Below, piece after piece: positions 15,344-23,225 of a stretch of DNA of 56,167 nt. The stretch's first letter is position 1. Every line of letters begins with the position of its first letter. The DNA comes from Myxococcus llanfairpwllgwyngyllgogerychwyrndrobwllllantysiliogogogochensis (GTDB lineage: Bacteria; Myxococcota; Myxococcia; Myxococcales; Myxococcaceae). The position numbers were made by a program, and so were the translations under genes. Location: assembly GCF_006636215.1 (NCBI RefSeq), contig NZ_VIFM01000046.1, positions 1-56,167 on the forward strand, in the 5' to 3' direction. The notes beneath the pieces were generated by a model that saw only the letters and a program-made list of their open reading frames with translations, was not told the origin of the DNA and did not search any database.

Positions 15344-17446
15344 GTGCAGGGTGGTTTCGCGGGGAGGGCCGTCTCGGGGTTGGCGAGGCTGGGGTGGATG
15401 GTGCTCATGCTGCTCGTGCTCGCGCCCTCGGCGCGGGCGGAAGGCCCGGGCGCGCGGAGCGTGGAGCTGGAGAGCGGGTGGCGGTATCGCTGGGGTGACT
15501 CGCCGGTGGGGCCGGATGGCGTGCCCACGTGGGCGCATGAGGCGGACGCGGAGGACTGGCGGCCCATGGTCGCGTTGCGTGAGCCTCCAGGGAAGGAGTC
15601 AAACACCTTCCTGTGGCTGAGCCTCCCCGTGCCGCACGGGACGTGGCTTGAGCCCGCGCTCTTCCTGGGCACGGTGGCGAATGCGTTCGAGGTGTACGCC
15701 GGGGGTCGCCGCGTCTACGCGAGCGGGACGATGAATCCCTCGGGCCATGAGTCGATGGAGAACATGGCGTGGAACCTGGTGACGCTGCCTCCCTCGGTGC
15801 CCGGCACGCGGGTGTTGCTGCGCATCCAGAGCACCGGGCAGACCATCGGCGCGAGCCGGGAGGCGCGGGTGGGCTCGCGGCACGAGCTGGCCGCGCGGGT
15901 GACGCGTGACGGGCTGGCGCCCTTCGTCATGGGCACACTGCTGCTCGTCGTCGCGGCGGTCTCCGCGGGGGCGGCCCTGCTGCGGCGCCAGAGACGGATG
16001 TTGGTGGCGCTCACGGTCTTCGCCGGAGGTTCGGGGCTGATGTTGCTGGGCTCCAGCGGGCTGCTGGTGTCCCTCTGGGACGCGAAGCTCTTGAGCAGTC
16101 AGCTCACGCTGCTGGGCGCCTACCTCCTCCTGCCGGGACTGGGGTGGTTCATCTCCGACAGCATCCTGGAGGGACAGCTGCGCTGGTTCCGCTGGGGCGC
16201 GACGGTGCTCTCCGTGCCCGCCGCCCTCCAGAGCCTGATGTTGTTCGTGGACCTGGGGACCGTGTATCGGCAGCTGCACCTCTTCACGTTCTACTCGCTG
16301 CCGTGCCTGTTCCTGTGCGTCATCGTCGCGGCCCGCGCCGCGTGGCGGGGGAGCATCGACGCGCGCATCTTCGTCGTGGGCCTGGGCGTGCTCACCTTCG
16401 TGCTGCTGCTCAGCACGCTGCCTTTGCTCGGGTTCACGGAAGTGACGGGCACCTACCACCACTGGGGTTTCATGGCGCTCACGGTGTCCCTGGTGGGCAT
16501 CGTCGCGCGGCGCTCGACGATGGTGGTGCGCTCATTGGCGTCACACACGCGCCAGTTGGAGGCGCGGAGCAAGGACGTGCGGGAACTGGCCACGGGCATG
16601 GGCCGCGGCGCCGGGGAGCTGGCGACGGTGGTGCAGCAGCTGCGCACGTCGAGCGAGGAGCAGACGGTGGGCATTGGCCGTCAGGCGACGGCGCTCAAGG
16701 AGTTGGAGCAGACGGTGCAGGAAATCCGTCAGGGCTCGCTGGTGACGGCGGACAAGACGCGACTGCTGGCCAGCTCCATCGTCGTCGCGGAAGAGGCGGG
16801 TCGCGACGGCGGCGCGGCCATCGACCGGACGTTGAGCAACCTGGAGGCCATCCGGGTGGAGGTGTCGGAGATGGCCCGGCGCATCCTCGCGCTGGATGCG
16901 CGCACGCGGGAGATTTCCGGCATCGTCGACACGGTGAAGGGGCTCGCGGACCAGTCCAACATGCTGGCCGTCAACGCGGCGATTGAAGCCGCGCGCAGCG
17001 GTGAGCACGGCCGGGGTTTCGCCGTGGTGTCGCGCGAGGTGCGCAGCCTCGCGGACCAGTCCATCCTCGCCACGCAGCGCATCCGCGAGGTGCTGGAGGG
17101 GGTGAACACCAGCATGCGCGAGGCCGCGAAGATGAGCGAGCAGGGCGAGCAGCGGGTGAAGGTGAGCTTGGACGCGGTGCGTGTCTCCGGCTCGCAGTTG
17201 CAGAAGCTGGCGGGCATCATCGGCGACACCAGCAGCAGCGTGCGGCAGATTTCCATGGCAGTGTCCCAGCAGGACGCGGGCACGTCCCAGATAGCCATGG
17301 CCATCCAGGACCTGTCCGGACAGATGCAGCAGACGCTGCGGGTCGTGGAGGAGACGCAGCGGGTGTCGCGCTCGGTGCAGACGCTGGCGGAGAGCATGTC
17401 CGGCGCGGCTGGCAAGGCGCTCCAGTCGGGCACGCTGGGCGCGTGA
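15344..17446 (+). CDS. 7TM-DISM sensor fused to a methyl-accepting chemotaxis signalling domain
   Basis: A protein of about 700 residues. A signal peptide (LMLLVLAPSARA) precedes an exported beta-sandwich domain (about 35-175, with WLSLPVP and YAGGRRVYASG) that resembles 7TMR-DISMED2. About seven membrane helices follow (roughly 195-395), then a cytoplasmic chemoreceptor coil. The receptor hairpin tip is canonical: GLADQSNMLAVNAAIEAARS followed by GEHGRGFAVVSREVRSLADQ. It presumably senses a periplasmic ligand and feeds a CheA/CheW-type pathway, but no che gene is nearby. The start is uncertain: GTG at 15344 gives a basic n-region, ATG at 15398 a shorter signal; neither has a clear ribosome site. 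HAMP was not seen. The domain order is unusual because classical receptors use two helices. Confidence 0.85.
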   Translation: MQGGFAGRAVSGLARLGWMVLMLLVLAPSARAEGPGARSVELESGWRYRWGDSPVGPDGVPTWAHEADAEDWRPMVALREPPGKESNTFLWLSLPVPHGTWLEPALFLGTVANAFEVYAGGRRVYASGTMNPSGHESMENMAWNLVTLPPSVPGTRVLLRIQSTGQTIGASREARVGSRHELAARVTRDGLAPFVMGTLLLVVAAVSAGAALLRRQRRMLVALTVFAGGSGLMLLGSSGLLVSLWDAKLLSSQLTLLGAYLLLPGLGWFISDSILEGQLRWFRWGATVLSVPAALQSLMLFVDLGTVYRQLHLFTFYSLPCLFLCVIVAARAAWRGSIDARIFVVGLGVLTFVLLLSTLPLLGFTEVTGTYHHWGFMALTVSLVGIVARRSTMVVRSLASHTRQLEARSKDVRELATGMGRGAGELATVVQQLRTSSEEQTVGIGRQATALKELEQTVQEIRQGSLVTADKTRLLASSIVVAEEAGRDGGAAIDRTLSNLEAIRVEVSEMARRILALDARTREISGIVDTVKGLADQSNMLAVNAAIEAARSGEHGRGFAVVSREVRSLADQSILATQRIREVLEGVNTSMREAAKMSEQGEQRVKVSLDAVRVSGSQLQKLAGIIGDTSSSVRQISMAVSQQDAGTSQIAMAIQDLSGQMQQTLRVVEETQRVSRSVQTLAESMSGAAGKALQSGTLGA

Positions 17447-17658
17447 GTGCCCGTGACGACCTCCGCCATGCGCGTGGCCACGTGCAGGCGCGTGCCGCCA
17501 TGGTCGAAGCGCGTTCCCGGCGCGGCGACGGGGGCCAGCGTGGAGTGGGTGTTCACACACGCGGCCAGGGTGATGCCAGGCCGCGTGGTGAACGGGAGTT
17601 CCTTCTCCATGCCCACGCCCGGTGCGCCGAGCGAGGACAGGCCATGTCCCAGCTCAGT
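17447..17658 (-). pseudogene. Possible minus-strand coding remnant
   Basis: This segment lies between the 7TM-MCP gene and the DUF6289-type lipoprotein. It keeps one reading phase with very strong GC bias although no complete gene fits. On the minus strand the phase reads as ordinary protein (for example MEKELPFTTRPGITLA, then CVNTHSTLAPVAAPGTRFDH, then RLHVATRMAEVV). It starts directly after the lipoprotein stop and has no own stop before running antisense into the receptor gene. The opposite-strand reading shares the same GC-rich position but is Arg/Cys/Pro-rich, so minus is preferred. It may be the tail of a gene cut by rearrangement. I cannot name the family. Confidence 0.35.
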
Positions 17659-17952
17659 TCAGCGAGTGGGTTGGCCCGGACAGACGCCGCTCCAGTACCC
17701 GACATACGGCGTCGAGGTGTCACCCCAGGTGACGACGGTGCCTCGGCACTTGCAGATGATTCCGCCCACCTGCTCGAAATGGGAGGCGTCGCTGTAGAAG
17801 TTGTACTCCCACAGCATCGTGCCGTCGCACGCGTCGAGCGCACCCACCTGGCTGACGTTGGGGGCCTGCTCCGCGTCTTCCTCGCCCGTGACGCCGCACC
17901 CCGAGAGGACTCCGAACGCCAGCATGGCTCCGATGAGGTGACGCGACTTCAT
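17659..17952 (-). CDS. Small lipoprotein resembling DUF6289
   Basis: This 97-residue lipoprotein (lipobox LSGC) has a mature part of about 75 residues carrying Cys and aromatic residues: MLWEYNFYSDASHFEQVGG, then ICKCRG and YVGYWSGVCPG. The EYNFYSDA-HxxQVGG-C-C-YW pattern matches small exported proteins that I recall as DUF6289, frequent in myxobacteria. Four Cys in the mature chain could form two disulfides. The start was placed at 17952 to give a clean signal peptide; longer frames add non-signal sequence. It lies 55 bp after the next small lipoprotein on the same strand and is likely cotranscribed. Function unknown. Confidence 0.75.
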   Translation of the reverse strand: MKSRHLIGAMLAFGVLSGCGVTGEEDAEQAPNVSQVGALDACDGTMLWEYNFYSDASHFEQVGGIICKCRGTVVTWGDTSTPYVGYWSGVCPGQPTR

Positions 17953-18007
17953 GTCGAACTCCGTGGGTGGAAGGTCTGATGCCACTGCGTGGCGATAGTA
18001 ATCGAAG

Positions 18008-18304
18008 TCAGGGGTCGATGGGGGCGGGGCAGAGGGGGATGAAGGAGTCGCACGCGAAGCGCTGGGTGCAGTAGCCGCCCGCCTGCGTGGGCCAGGCATA
18101 GGCCGTCCCGTAGGCGGAGCCCGGGGGACACTCCAGGGTGTGCTCACTGACATGGCACCATTCAGCGGGGTCGCACTCCCAGGGGCCGGAGAGCGACTGG
18201 CGGACCGCGGCCTCGGCCTCGGGGACTTGCGATTCAGCGCCTCCTCCACAGCCAGTCAGCAGCAAGGCCACCACGAAGGCACCGCTCCACGTCTGACGAT
18301 TCAT
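18008..18304 (-). CDS. Small Cys-rich lipoprotein
   Basis: A 98-residue lipoprotein (lipobox LTGC) starting MNRQTWSGAFVV. The mature part contains six further Cys (ECDPAEWCH, LECPPGS, YCTQRFACD, LCPAP), suggesting a disulfide-knitted exported domain. It is the first gene of a probable two-gene unit with the DUF6289-type lipoprotein and diverges from the hydroxyproline operon. No family recognised. Confidence 0.7.
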   Translation of the reverse strand: MNRQTWSGAFVVALLLTGCGGGAESQVPEAEAAVRQSLSGPWECDPAEWCHVSEHTLECPPGSAYGTAYAWPTQAGGYCTQRFACDSFIPLCPAPIDP

Positions 18305-18579
18305 TGAACGCTCCCGGGGATGAGGGAGTGCGACTTCACTTCCAGTGGCGGCTGGCGCCAAGGAGAATCGAGGGGCCGGCGGTCCTGGCCGGGCGCGTCA
18401 CCACCCGCTGGAGCCACCCCTGTCGCCGGCGCGCGCGTCCCGGCGCGTGTCCCCGAGGAGGCCTGCTCGCTGGGGCATTTGCGTGATTGCCTCGCGAGTG
18501 TGGTCGAATCTCCCAAGAAACAGCGCCTCGGGACTCCTAGGGTGGCTCATGGGAGGCCCGGGTAGAGGGAGTGGTTCGC
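18305..18579. promoter_or_regulatory. Intergenic region upstream of the hydroxyproline operon
   Basis: 275 bp between divergent transcription units. It should hold the operon promoter and any AraC-type operator. AGAGGGAG at about 18565 serves as ribosome site for the epimerase. I did not find a convincing -35/-10 or sigma54 element. Confidence 0.4.
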
Positions 18580-19515
18580 ATGCGGCGCATTCGTGTCATC
18601 GACAGTCATACCGGGGGTGAGCCCACGCGCGTGGTGACGGACGGAGGCCCGGAGCTGGGAGCGGGCGATCTGGCGAGCCTGCGTGAGCGCTTCCGCGAGA
18701 AGTTCGACGCCTTTCGCAAGGCCATCGTCTGCGAGCCTCGTGGGTCCGACGTCATGGTGGGCGCGCTGCTGTGTCCGCCCGTCAGCGCGGCGAGCGTCGC
18801 CGGCATCATCTTCTTCAACAACGTTGGCTATCTCGGGATGTGTGGCCACGGGACCATCGGCGTGGTGAAGACGCTGGAGTACCTGGGGCGCATCGGTCCT
18901 GGTGTCCACTCGCTGGAGACTCCCGTCGGCGTGGTGAAGGCCACGCTGCATCCGGACGGGCGCGTCAGCATCGCCAATGTGCCGAGCTACCGGTGGGCGC
19001 ACGACGTAGCCGTGTCCGTGCCGGGACATGGCGAGGTGCGCGGCGACATCGCCTGGGGTGGCAACTGGTTCTTCCTCTCCCGCGCCACGCACCTGCCGCT
19101 GGAGCTGTCGCGGACGCCCGCGCTCCTGGCGTACACCTCCGCCATCAAGCAGGCGCTCGCGGACCAGGGCATCACCGGGGAGGGCGGCGCGGAGATCGAC
19201 CACGTCGAGCTGTATGCCCCGTCTCCGACGCCGGGGGTGGATGCTCGCAACTTCGTGCTCTGTCCGGGGCTGGCCTATGACCGGTCTCCGTGCGGCACCG
19301 GGACGAGCGCGAAGGTCGCGTGCCTGGCCGCCGAGGGTGTGCTCGCGGAAGGCGCGACGTGGGTGCAGGAGAGCATCCTCGGCAGTCGCTTCGAGGCGCG
19401 TTACGTCCGTGACGGCGCGCGCATCCTGCCCACCATCACCGGCACCGCGTCCGTCAACGCGGAGGCCACGTTGCTGGTGGACCCGACGGACCCGTTCGCC
19501 TGGGGCATTGGATGA
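18580..19515 (+). CDS. 4-hydroxyproline 2-epimerase (proline racemase family)
   Basis: A 311-residue proline-racemase-fold enzyme. Both catalytic cysteines are present: Cys88 in GMCGHG and Cys238 in [10 protein letters not shown]. Having both excludes the trans-3-hydroxyproline dehydratase branch, in which one Cys is replaced. Genes downstream encode D-hydroxyproline dehydrogenase subunits, the deaminase and the semialdehyde dehydrogenase. The most likely reaction is therefore trans-4-hydroxy-L-proline to cis-4-hydroxy-D-proline, the first step of bacterial hydroxyproline catabolism (HypRE/LhpA type). The ATG at 18580 has AGAGGGAG 8 nt upstream; the in-frame GTG at 18571 lies too close to that site. 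It is the first gene of the operon and overlaps the next gene by 4 bp. Cytoplasmic. Confidence 0.93.
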   Translation: MRRIRVIDSHTGGEPTRVVTDGGPELGAGDLASLRERFREKFDAFRKAIVCEPRGSDVMVGALLCPPVSAASVAGIIFFNNVGYLGMCGHGTIGVVKTLEYLGRIGPGVHSLETPVGVVKATLHPDGRVSIANVPSYRWAHDVAVSVPGHGEVRGDIAWGGNWFFLSRATHLPLELSRTPALLAYTSAIKQALADQGITGEGGAEIDHVELYAPSPTPGVDARNFVLCPGLAYDRSPCGTGTSAKVACLAAEGVLAEGATWVQESILGSRFEARYVRDGARILPTITGTASVNAEATLLVDPTDPFAWGIG

Positions 19516-20648
19516 GCGCCTTCGACTGCGTCATCGTCGGCGGTGGCATCGTCGGCGCGGCGCTCGCGGATGTGCTCAGCGCCGACGGTGTGTCGGTGGC
19601 GCTCGTCGAGGCGCGGTCCATTGGCGCGGGGACGACGGCGTGTGGCATGGGCCACCTGGTGGCCATGGATGACAACGCGGCGGAACTCGCGCTGACGTCG
19701 TGGTCCGTGTCGCTGTGGCGAGAGCTCGCCGATGGACTGCCTCGCACGGTGGAGTATGACGCGTGTGGCACCCTCTGGCTCGCCGCCGATGACGAGGAGA
19801 TGGCCGCGGTCTCCGCGAAGGTGGCGAACTACCGCGCCGCGGGTGTCCGTGTCGAAGTGCTCGACAGCGCGGCGCTCTATGAGGCCGAGCCCGCGCTTGC
19901 TCCGGGACTCGTGGGGGCGCTGCGGGTCGTGGATGATGCCGTGCTGTATCCGCCGCTCGCCGCGCGGACCTTCGCGCTGCGTGCCCAGGCCCGTGGCGCG
20001 CGGCTGATGACGGGGTGTCCGGTTCGGGAGCTGCGCCCGGGAAGTGTCGTGCTCTCCAACGGTGACGTGCTGACGGCACGGCACATCGTGCTCGCGGCGG
20101 GGGTGGCCAGTCCCTCGCTCTGCCCTGGGCTGCCCATCTCTCCGCGCAAGGGACACCTGCTCATCACCCGGCGCGGGGCTCCCGTGGTGCATCACCAGTT
20201 GGTGGAGCTGGGTTACCTCAAGAGCGCGCACGGCACGGACGGCGCTTCCGTGGCGTTCAATGCCCAGCCACGTGTCACGGGGCAGCTCTTGCTGGGCTCG
20301 TCGCGACAGCCGGGTGATGCGACGCGCGAGGTGGACGCGGCGCTCCTGGAGCGCATGCTGAAGCGCGCAGCCATGTTCCTTCCAGGGCTCGATGGCTTGC
20401 AGGCGCTGCGCGTCTGGACGGGGCTGCGTCCGGCGACCCCGGATGGTCTGCCGTTGCTGGGGCCGCATCCGGAGAAGCCGTGGCTCTGGCTGGCTTGTGG
20501 CCATGAGGGGCTCGGTATCACCACGGCCACGGGCAGCGCGCGACTGGTGGCGGACCAACTGCTCGGGCGCACCAGCGCCATCGATGCGCGTCCGTATTCA
20601 CCCGCACGCTTCCTGACGGCGTCTTCTCGGGAGACTGCTCATGCGTGA
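19512..20648 (+). CDS. FAD subunit of D-hydroxyproline dehydrogenase (DAO family)
   Basis: This 378-residue D-amino-acid-oxidase/glycine-oxidase-like flavoprotein has a dinucleotide-binding motif at residues 8-20 ([13 protein letters not shown]) and a FAD motif near the C-terminus ([14 protein letters not shown], then [20 protein letters not shown]). By position and by analogy to heteromeric D-hydroxyproline dehydrogenases it is the substrate-oxidising beta subunit. It would convert cis-4-hydroxy-D-proline to pyrroline-4-hydroxy-2-carboxylate and pass electrons to the Fe-S subunits encoded next. It starts inside the epimerase stop (ATGA) and its stop overlaps the next start as ATGCGTGA, so translation is tightly coupled. 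A plain D-amino-acid oxidase is the alternative, but the small Fe-S partner argues against it. Confidence 0.88.
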   Translation: MSAFDCVIVGGGIVGAALADVLSADGVSVALVEARSIGAGTTACGMGHLVAMDDNAAELALTSWSVSLWRELADGLPRTVEYDACGTLWLAADDEEMAAVSAKVANYRAAGVRVEVLDSAALYEAEPALAPGLVGALRVVDDAVLYPPLAARTFALRAQARGARLMTGCPVRELRPGSVVLSNGDVLTARHIVLAAGVASPSLCPGLPISPRKGHLLITRRGAPVVHHQLVELGYLKSAHGTDGASVAFNAQPRVTGQLLLGSSRQPGDATREVDAALLERMLKRAAMFLPGLDGLQALRVWTGLRPATPDGLPLLGPHPEKPWLWLACGHEGLGITTATGSARLVADQLLGRTSAIDARPYSPARFLTASSRETAHA

Positions 20649-20910
20649 GACAGCGTCGAAGGCCGTCACGCTCGTCACCCTGCGCATCAACGGGCGTGCT
20701 GTCACGGTGCCGGTGGGAACGTCTGTCGCGGCTGCGCTGGCGATGACGGACAGCTTCGTCAGCCGCGCGGACCTGAGCGGGCGCCCTCGTGGCCCCCTCT
20801 GTGGAATGGGCGTCTGCTTCGAGTGCCGAGCCACCATCGATGGTGTGCCCGAGGTCCTCATGTGCCTGACGCCGTGCCGTGAGGACCAGGAGGTGGTGAC
20901 CGATGCGTGA
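20641..20910 (+). CDS. [2Fe-2S] small subunit of D-hydroxyproline dehydrogenase
   Basis: An 89-residue ferredoxin-fold protein. Cys54, Cys59, Cys62 and Cys75 give the spacing C-x4-C-x2-C-x12-C typical of the plant-type [2Fe-2S] site (PLCGMGVCFECRATIDG, then LMCLTPC). Proteins of this size are the gamma subunits of heterotrimeric D-hydroxyproline dehydrogenases and of HcnA-like complexes. It carries electrons between the FAD subunit and the larger pyridine-nucleotide-oxidoreductase-like subunit. The start overlaps the previous stop by 8 bp (ATGCGTGA), and its own stop overlaps the start of the duplicated fragment at 20903 through the same sequence. Confidence 0.9.
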   Translation: MRETASKAVTLVTLRINGRAVTVPVGTSVAAALAMTDSFVSRADLSGRPRGPLCGMGVCFECRATIDGVPEVLMCLTPCREDQEVVTDA

Positions 20911-20992
20911 GGCCTGTGACCTCTTGGCTGGTGCCGGTCTCGGAAGGTTCGCCGCGGCTTGCCGCGCGGATGAGGTGTGCACTCATGCGTGA
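20903..20992 (+). pseudogene. 30-codon duplicated start of the alpha-subunit gene, possible coupling ORF
   Basis: This short frame (MREACDLLAGAGLGRFAAAC then RADEVCTHA and stop) is an imperfect copy, displaced by 82 bp, of the first codons of the alpha-subunit gene (MREACDLVVVGAGPGGLAAAC). It lacks part of the nucleotide-binding loop. The 82-bp offset places the copy in another frame from the intact gene. Its ATG overlaps the Fe-S subunit stop as ATGCGTGA and its stop overlaps the intact start through the same 8 bases, so it may relay ribosomes between the genes. The alternative is a decaying duplication scar with no role. Confidence 0.7.
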
Positions 20993-22262
20993 GGCCTGTG
21001 ACCTCGTGGTCGTCGGCGCAGGACCGGGCGGACTCGCCGCCGCTTGCCGTGCGGCCGAGGCAGGGCTGGATGTCCTCGTCCTCGACGCCCAGCCAGAGCC
21101 GGGAGGGCAGGTCTGGCGAGGCGAGGCCCGAAAGGGCACGAATCGTCTCGCGCGTCGGTGGCTCTCACGCTTCTCCGCGTCGGGCGCTCGCTTTCGTCCA
21201 GGCGCCCGCGTCGTCGCCGCTCCCGAGCCCGGCGTGCTCCTGGTCGAAGAGGGCTCCTCGTCGTTCGCGGTGCGCTACGGCCGCGCGGTGCTCGCCACCG
21301 GCGCACGCGAGCGCTTCCTTCCGTTCCCCGGTTGGACACTGCCGGGCGTGCTGGGCGTCAGCGGCCTCCAGGTGCTCGTGAAGGATGGCCTCCCCATGCG
21401 CGGCAAGCGCGTGGTGCTCGCCGGCACGGGCCCGCTGTTGCTCGCCGCCGCCGCGACGATTCACGCCCACGGTGGCGAGGTCCTCTACATCGCCGAGCAG
21501 GCCTCCGCCGCGAGCCACTGGAGCTTCGCCCTCCAGCTCTGGCGGCACCCGGCCAAGCTGCTCCAAGGCGCCCTGATGTCAGCGACGCTCATCAGCGTGC
21601 CCACGTCCACGGACGCCTGGGTCATCGCCGCTGAAGGCGAGGACCGGGTGGAGTCGGTCCGCCTGTCCGTGCGCGGTCGCGAGGAGCAACTCCAGTGCGA
21701 CTACCTGGGCGCGGCCTACGGGCTCGTGCCCAATCTGGAAGTGGCCCGGCTCCTGGGCTGTGAGACCTCGGCGGGAGCGGTGGTCGTGAACGAGCGCCTG
21801 GAGACACGCGTCCCCAAGGTCCACGCCGTGGGCGAGCTGCTCGGCATCGGCGGCGTGGACCAGGCGCTCGTCACCGGAGAACTGGCCGGACTCGTCGCCG
21901 CCGAGCAACCCATCCCCATCGAGATGGAGCGCACCTGGCATCGCGTCCGCGCGTTCGCCGCCCGGCTCGCGCTGCATGACGCGCCCCGCGCGGAGCTGCG
22001 ACGACTGGCCACGCCCGACACGCTGCTGTGCCGCTGCGAGGACGTGCCCATGTCCGCGCTGGAGGGCTGTCAGAACCTGCGCGAGGCCCGGCTGTACGCC
22101 CGGCTGGGCATGGGCGCCTGTCAGGGCCGCACCTGCGGAACGGCGGCGCAAACCCTCTTCGGCTGGTCGGGCGAGGACGTGCGCCCACCGTGCCTCCCGG
22201 CGCGCATCGGCAGCCTGCGCCTTCCCTCGGAAGTTTCCTCTACCCACACGAGAGAGTCATGA
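20985..22262 (+). CDS. NAD(P)/FAD-binding alpha subunit of D-hydroxyproline dehydrogenase
   Basis: The product is a 425-residue pyridine-nucleotide-disulfide-oxidoreductase-like flavoprotein. It has a Rossmann motif at residues 7-18 (LVVVGAGPGGLAAA), a second GxGP motif (VVLAGTGPLLLAAAAT), and a C-terminal BFD-like [2Fe-2S] domain with CRCEDVPMSAL and GMGACQGRTC. This layout is that of the large Fe-S/FAD subunit of heteromeric D-hydroxyproline dehydrogenases and of HcnB/opine-oxidase-type proteins. The ATG at 20985 aligns with the duplicated fragment; a GTG at 20907 would add a non-homologous tail. It ends in an ATGA overlap with the next gene. Probably cytoplasmic or membrane-associated, passing electrons to the respiratory chain. 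Confidence 0.88.
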   Translation: MREACDLVVVGAGPGGLAAACRAAEAGLDVLVLDAQPEPGGQVWRGEARKGTNRLARRWLSRFSASGARFRPGARVVAAPEPGVLLVEEGSSSFAVRYGRAVLATGARERFLPFPGWTLPGVLGVSGLQVLVKDGLPMRGKRVVLAGTGPLLLAAAATIHAHGGEVLYIAEQASAASHWSFALQLWRHPAKLLQGALMSATLISVPTSTDAWVIAAEGEDRVESVRLSVRGREEQLQCDYLGAAYGLVPNLEVARLLGCETSAGAVVVNERLETRVPKVHAVGELLGIGGVDQALVTGELAGLVAAEQPIPIEMERTWHRVRAFAARLALHDAPRAELRRLATPDTLLCRCEDVPMSALEGCQNLREARLYARLGMGACQGRTCGTAAQTLFGWSGEDVRPPCLPARIGSLRLPSEVSSTHTRES

Positions 22263-23149
22263 GCCTCTGGACTGGTGTCCTCCCCGCCATCACCACCCCC
22301 TTCAACACGGACCTGTCCGTCGACCACGGCACGGTGCGCTCACACGTGCGCTGGCTGGTGTCGCAGGGCTGCACCGGCATCATCCCCTGCGGCTCACTGG
22401 GCGAGGGCGCGACGCTGAGCCTGGAAGAGAAGGCCGCGGTGATGCGCACGTGCGTGGACGCGGTGAAGGCGCCCGTCATCCCGGGCATCGCCGCGCTGTC
22501 CACCGCGGAGGCCGTGCGGCTGGCTCGCGCCGCGGAGGAGGCGGGCTGCGCCGGGCTGATGGTGTTGCCCCCGTATGTCTATTCCAGCGACTGGCGCGAG
22601 ATGAAGGCCCACATGTCCGCTGTCCTGCGCGCCACGAAGCTGCCGTGCCTGCTCTACAACAACCCCGTCGCCTACAAGACGGACTTCACCCCCGCCCATC
22701 TCGCGGAGCTGGCCGCCGAGCATGACAATGCGGTCGCCGTGAAGGAGTCCTCCACCGATGCCCGTCGCGTCACCGCCATTCGCGCCCTCCTGGGAGACCG
22801 GCTGGCCCTGGGCGTGGGCGTGGACGACTGCCTCGTCGAGGGCGTGGACGCGGGCGCGCGCTTCTGGGTGGCGGGATTGGTCAATGCGTTCCCCGCCGAG
22901 TCCGTGCGACTGCTCGAGCTGGCCCTCGCCGGAAAGAAGCAGGCCGCGTTCGAGCTGTACCGCTGGTTCCTGCCGCTCCTGCGCCTGGACACCGTCACCA
23001 AGTTCGTCCAGCTCATCAAGCTGGTACAGCAGGAAGTGGGCTGGGGCCACGAGCGGGTGCGTGGGCCTCGGCTGGAGCTGGCGGGTGCCGAGCGCGAGGA
23101 GTGCCTGCGCGTGTTGCGCGAGGCCCTGGCGAACCGGCCCGCGCTGTAG
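22259..23149 (+). CDS. DHDPS/NAL-family pyrroline-4-hydroxy-2-carboxylate deaminase
   Basis: A 296-residue TIM-barrel of the dihydrodipicolinate-synthase/N-acetylneuraminate-lyase family. The Schiff-base Lys is in VAVKESS, preceded by the substrate Tyr of YNNPVAYKTDF. The phosphate/carboxylate loop is GCTGIIPCGSLGEGATLS. Between a D-hydroxyproline dehydrogenase and an aldehyde dehydrogenase the most likely reaction is deamination of pyrroline-4-hydroxy-2-carboxylate to 2-oxoglutarate semialdehyde plus ammonia (HypD/LhpC type). Genuine dihydrodipicolinate synthase is less likely because of the operon and the GCTGIIPCGSLGE motif. The start overlaps the upstream stop (ATGA). An apparent upstream extension is shadow sequence. 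Confidence 0.9.
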   Translation: MSLWTGVLPAITTPFNTDLSVDHGTVRSHVRWLVSQGCTGIIPCGSLGEGATLSLEEKAAVMRTCVDAVKAPVIPGIAALSTAEAVRLARAAEEAGCAGLMVLPPYVYSSDWREMKAHMSAVLRATKLPCLLYNNPVAYKTDFTPAHLAELAAEHDNAVAVKESSTDARRVTAIRALLGDRLALGVGVDDCLVEGVDAGARFWVAGLVNAFPAESVRLLELALAGKKQAAFELYRWFLPLLRLDTVTKFVQLIKLVQQEVGWGHERVRGPRLELAGAEREECLRVLREALANRPAL

Positions 23150-23225
23150 TGGCCGTTGCGCGGTGCGAAGTGTCCTGTATCGAAGCTGGAGGGGCGATGG
23201 GCCCCTCCCGGAGTGAGGTCGCTGC

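Noticed and set aside
18470..18486. TGGGGCATTTGC-like word as a sigma54 promoter of the hydroxyproline operon
   Set aside because: GG and GC are only 7 nt apart; sigma54 promoters need 10.
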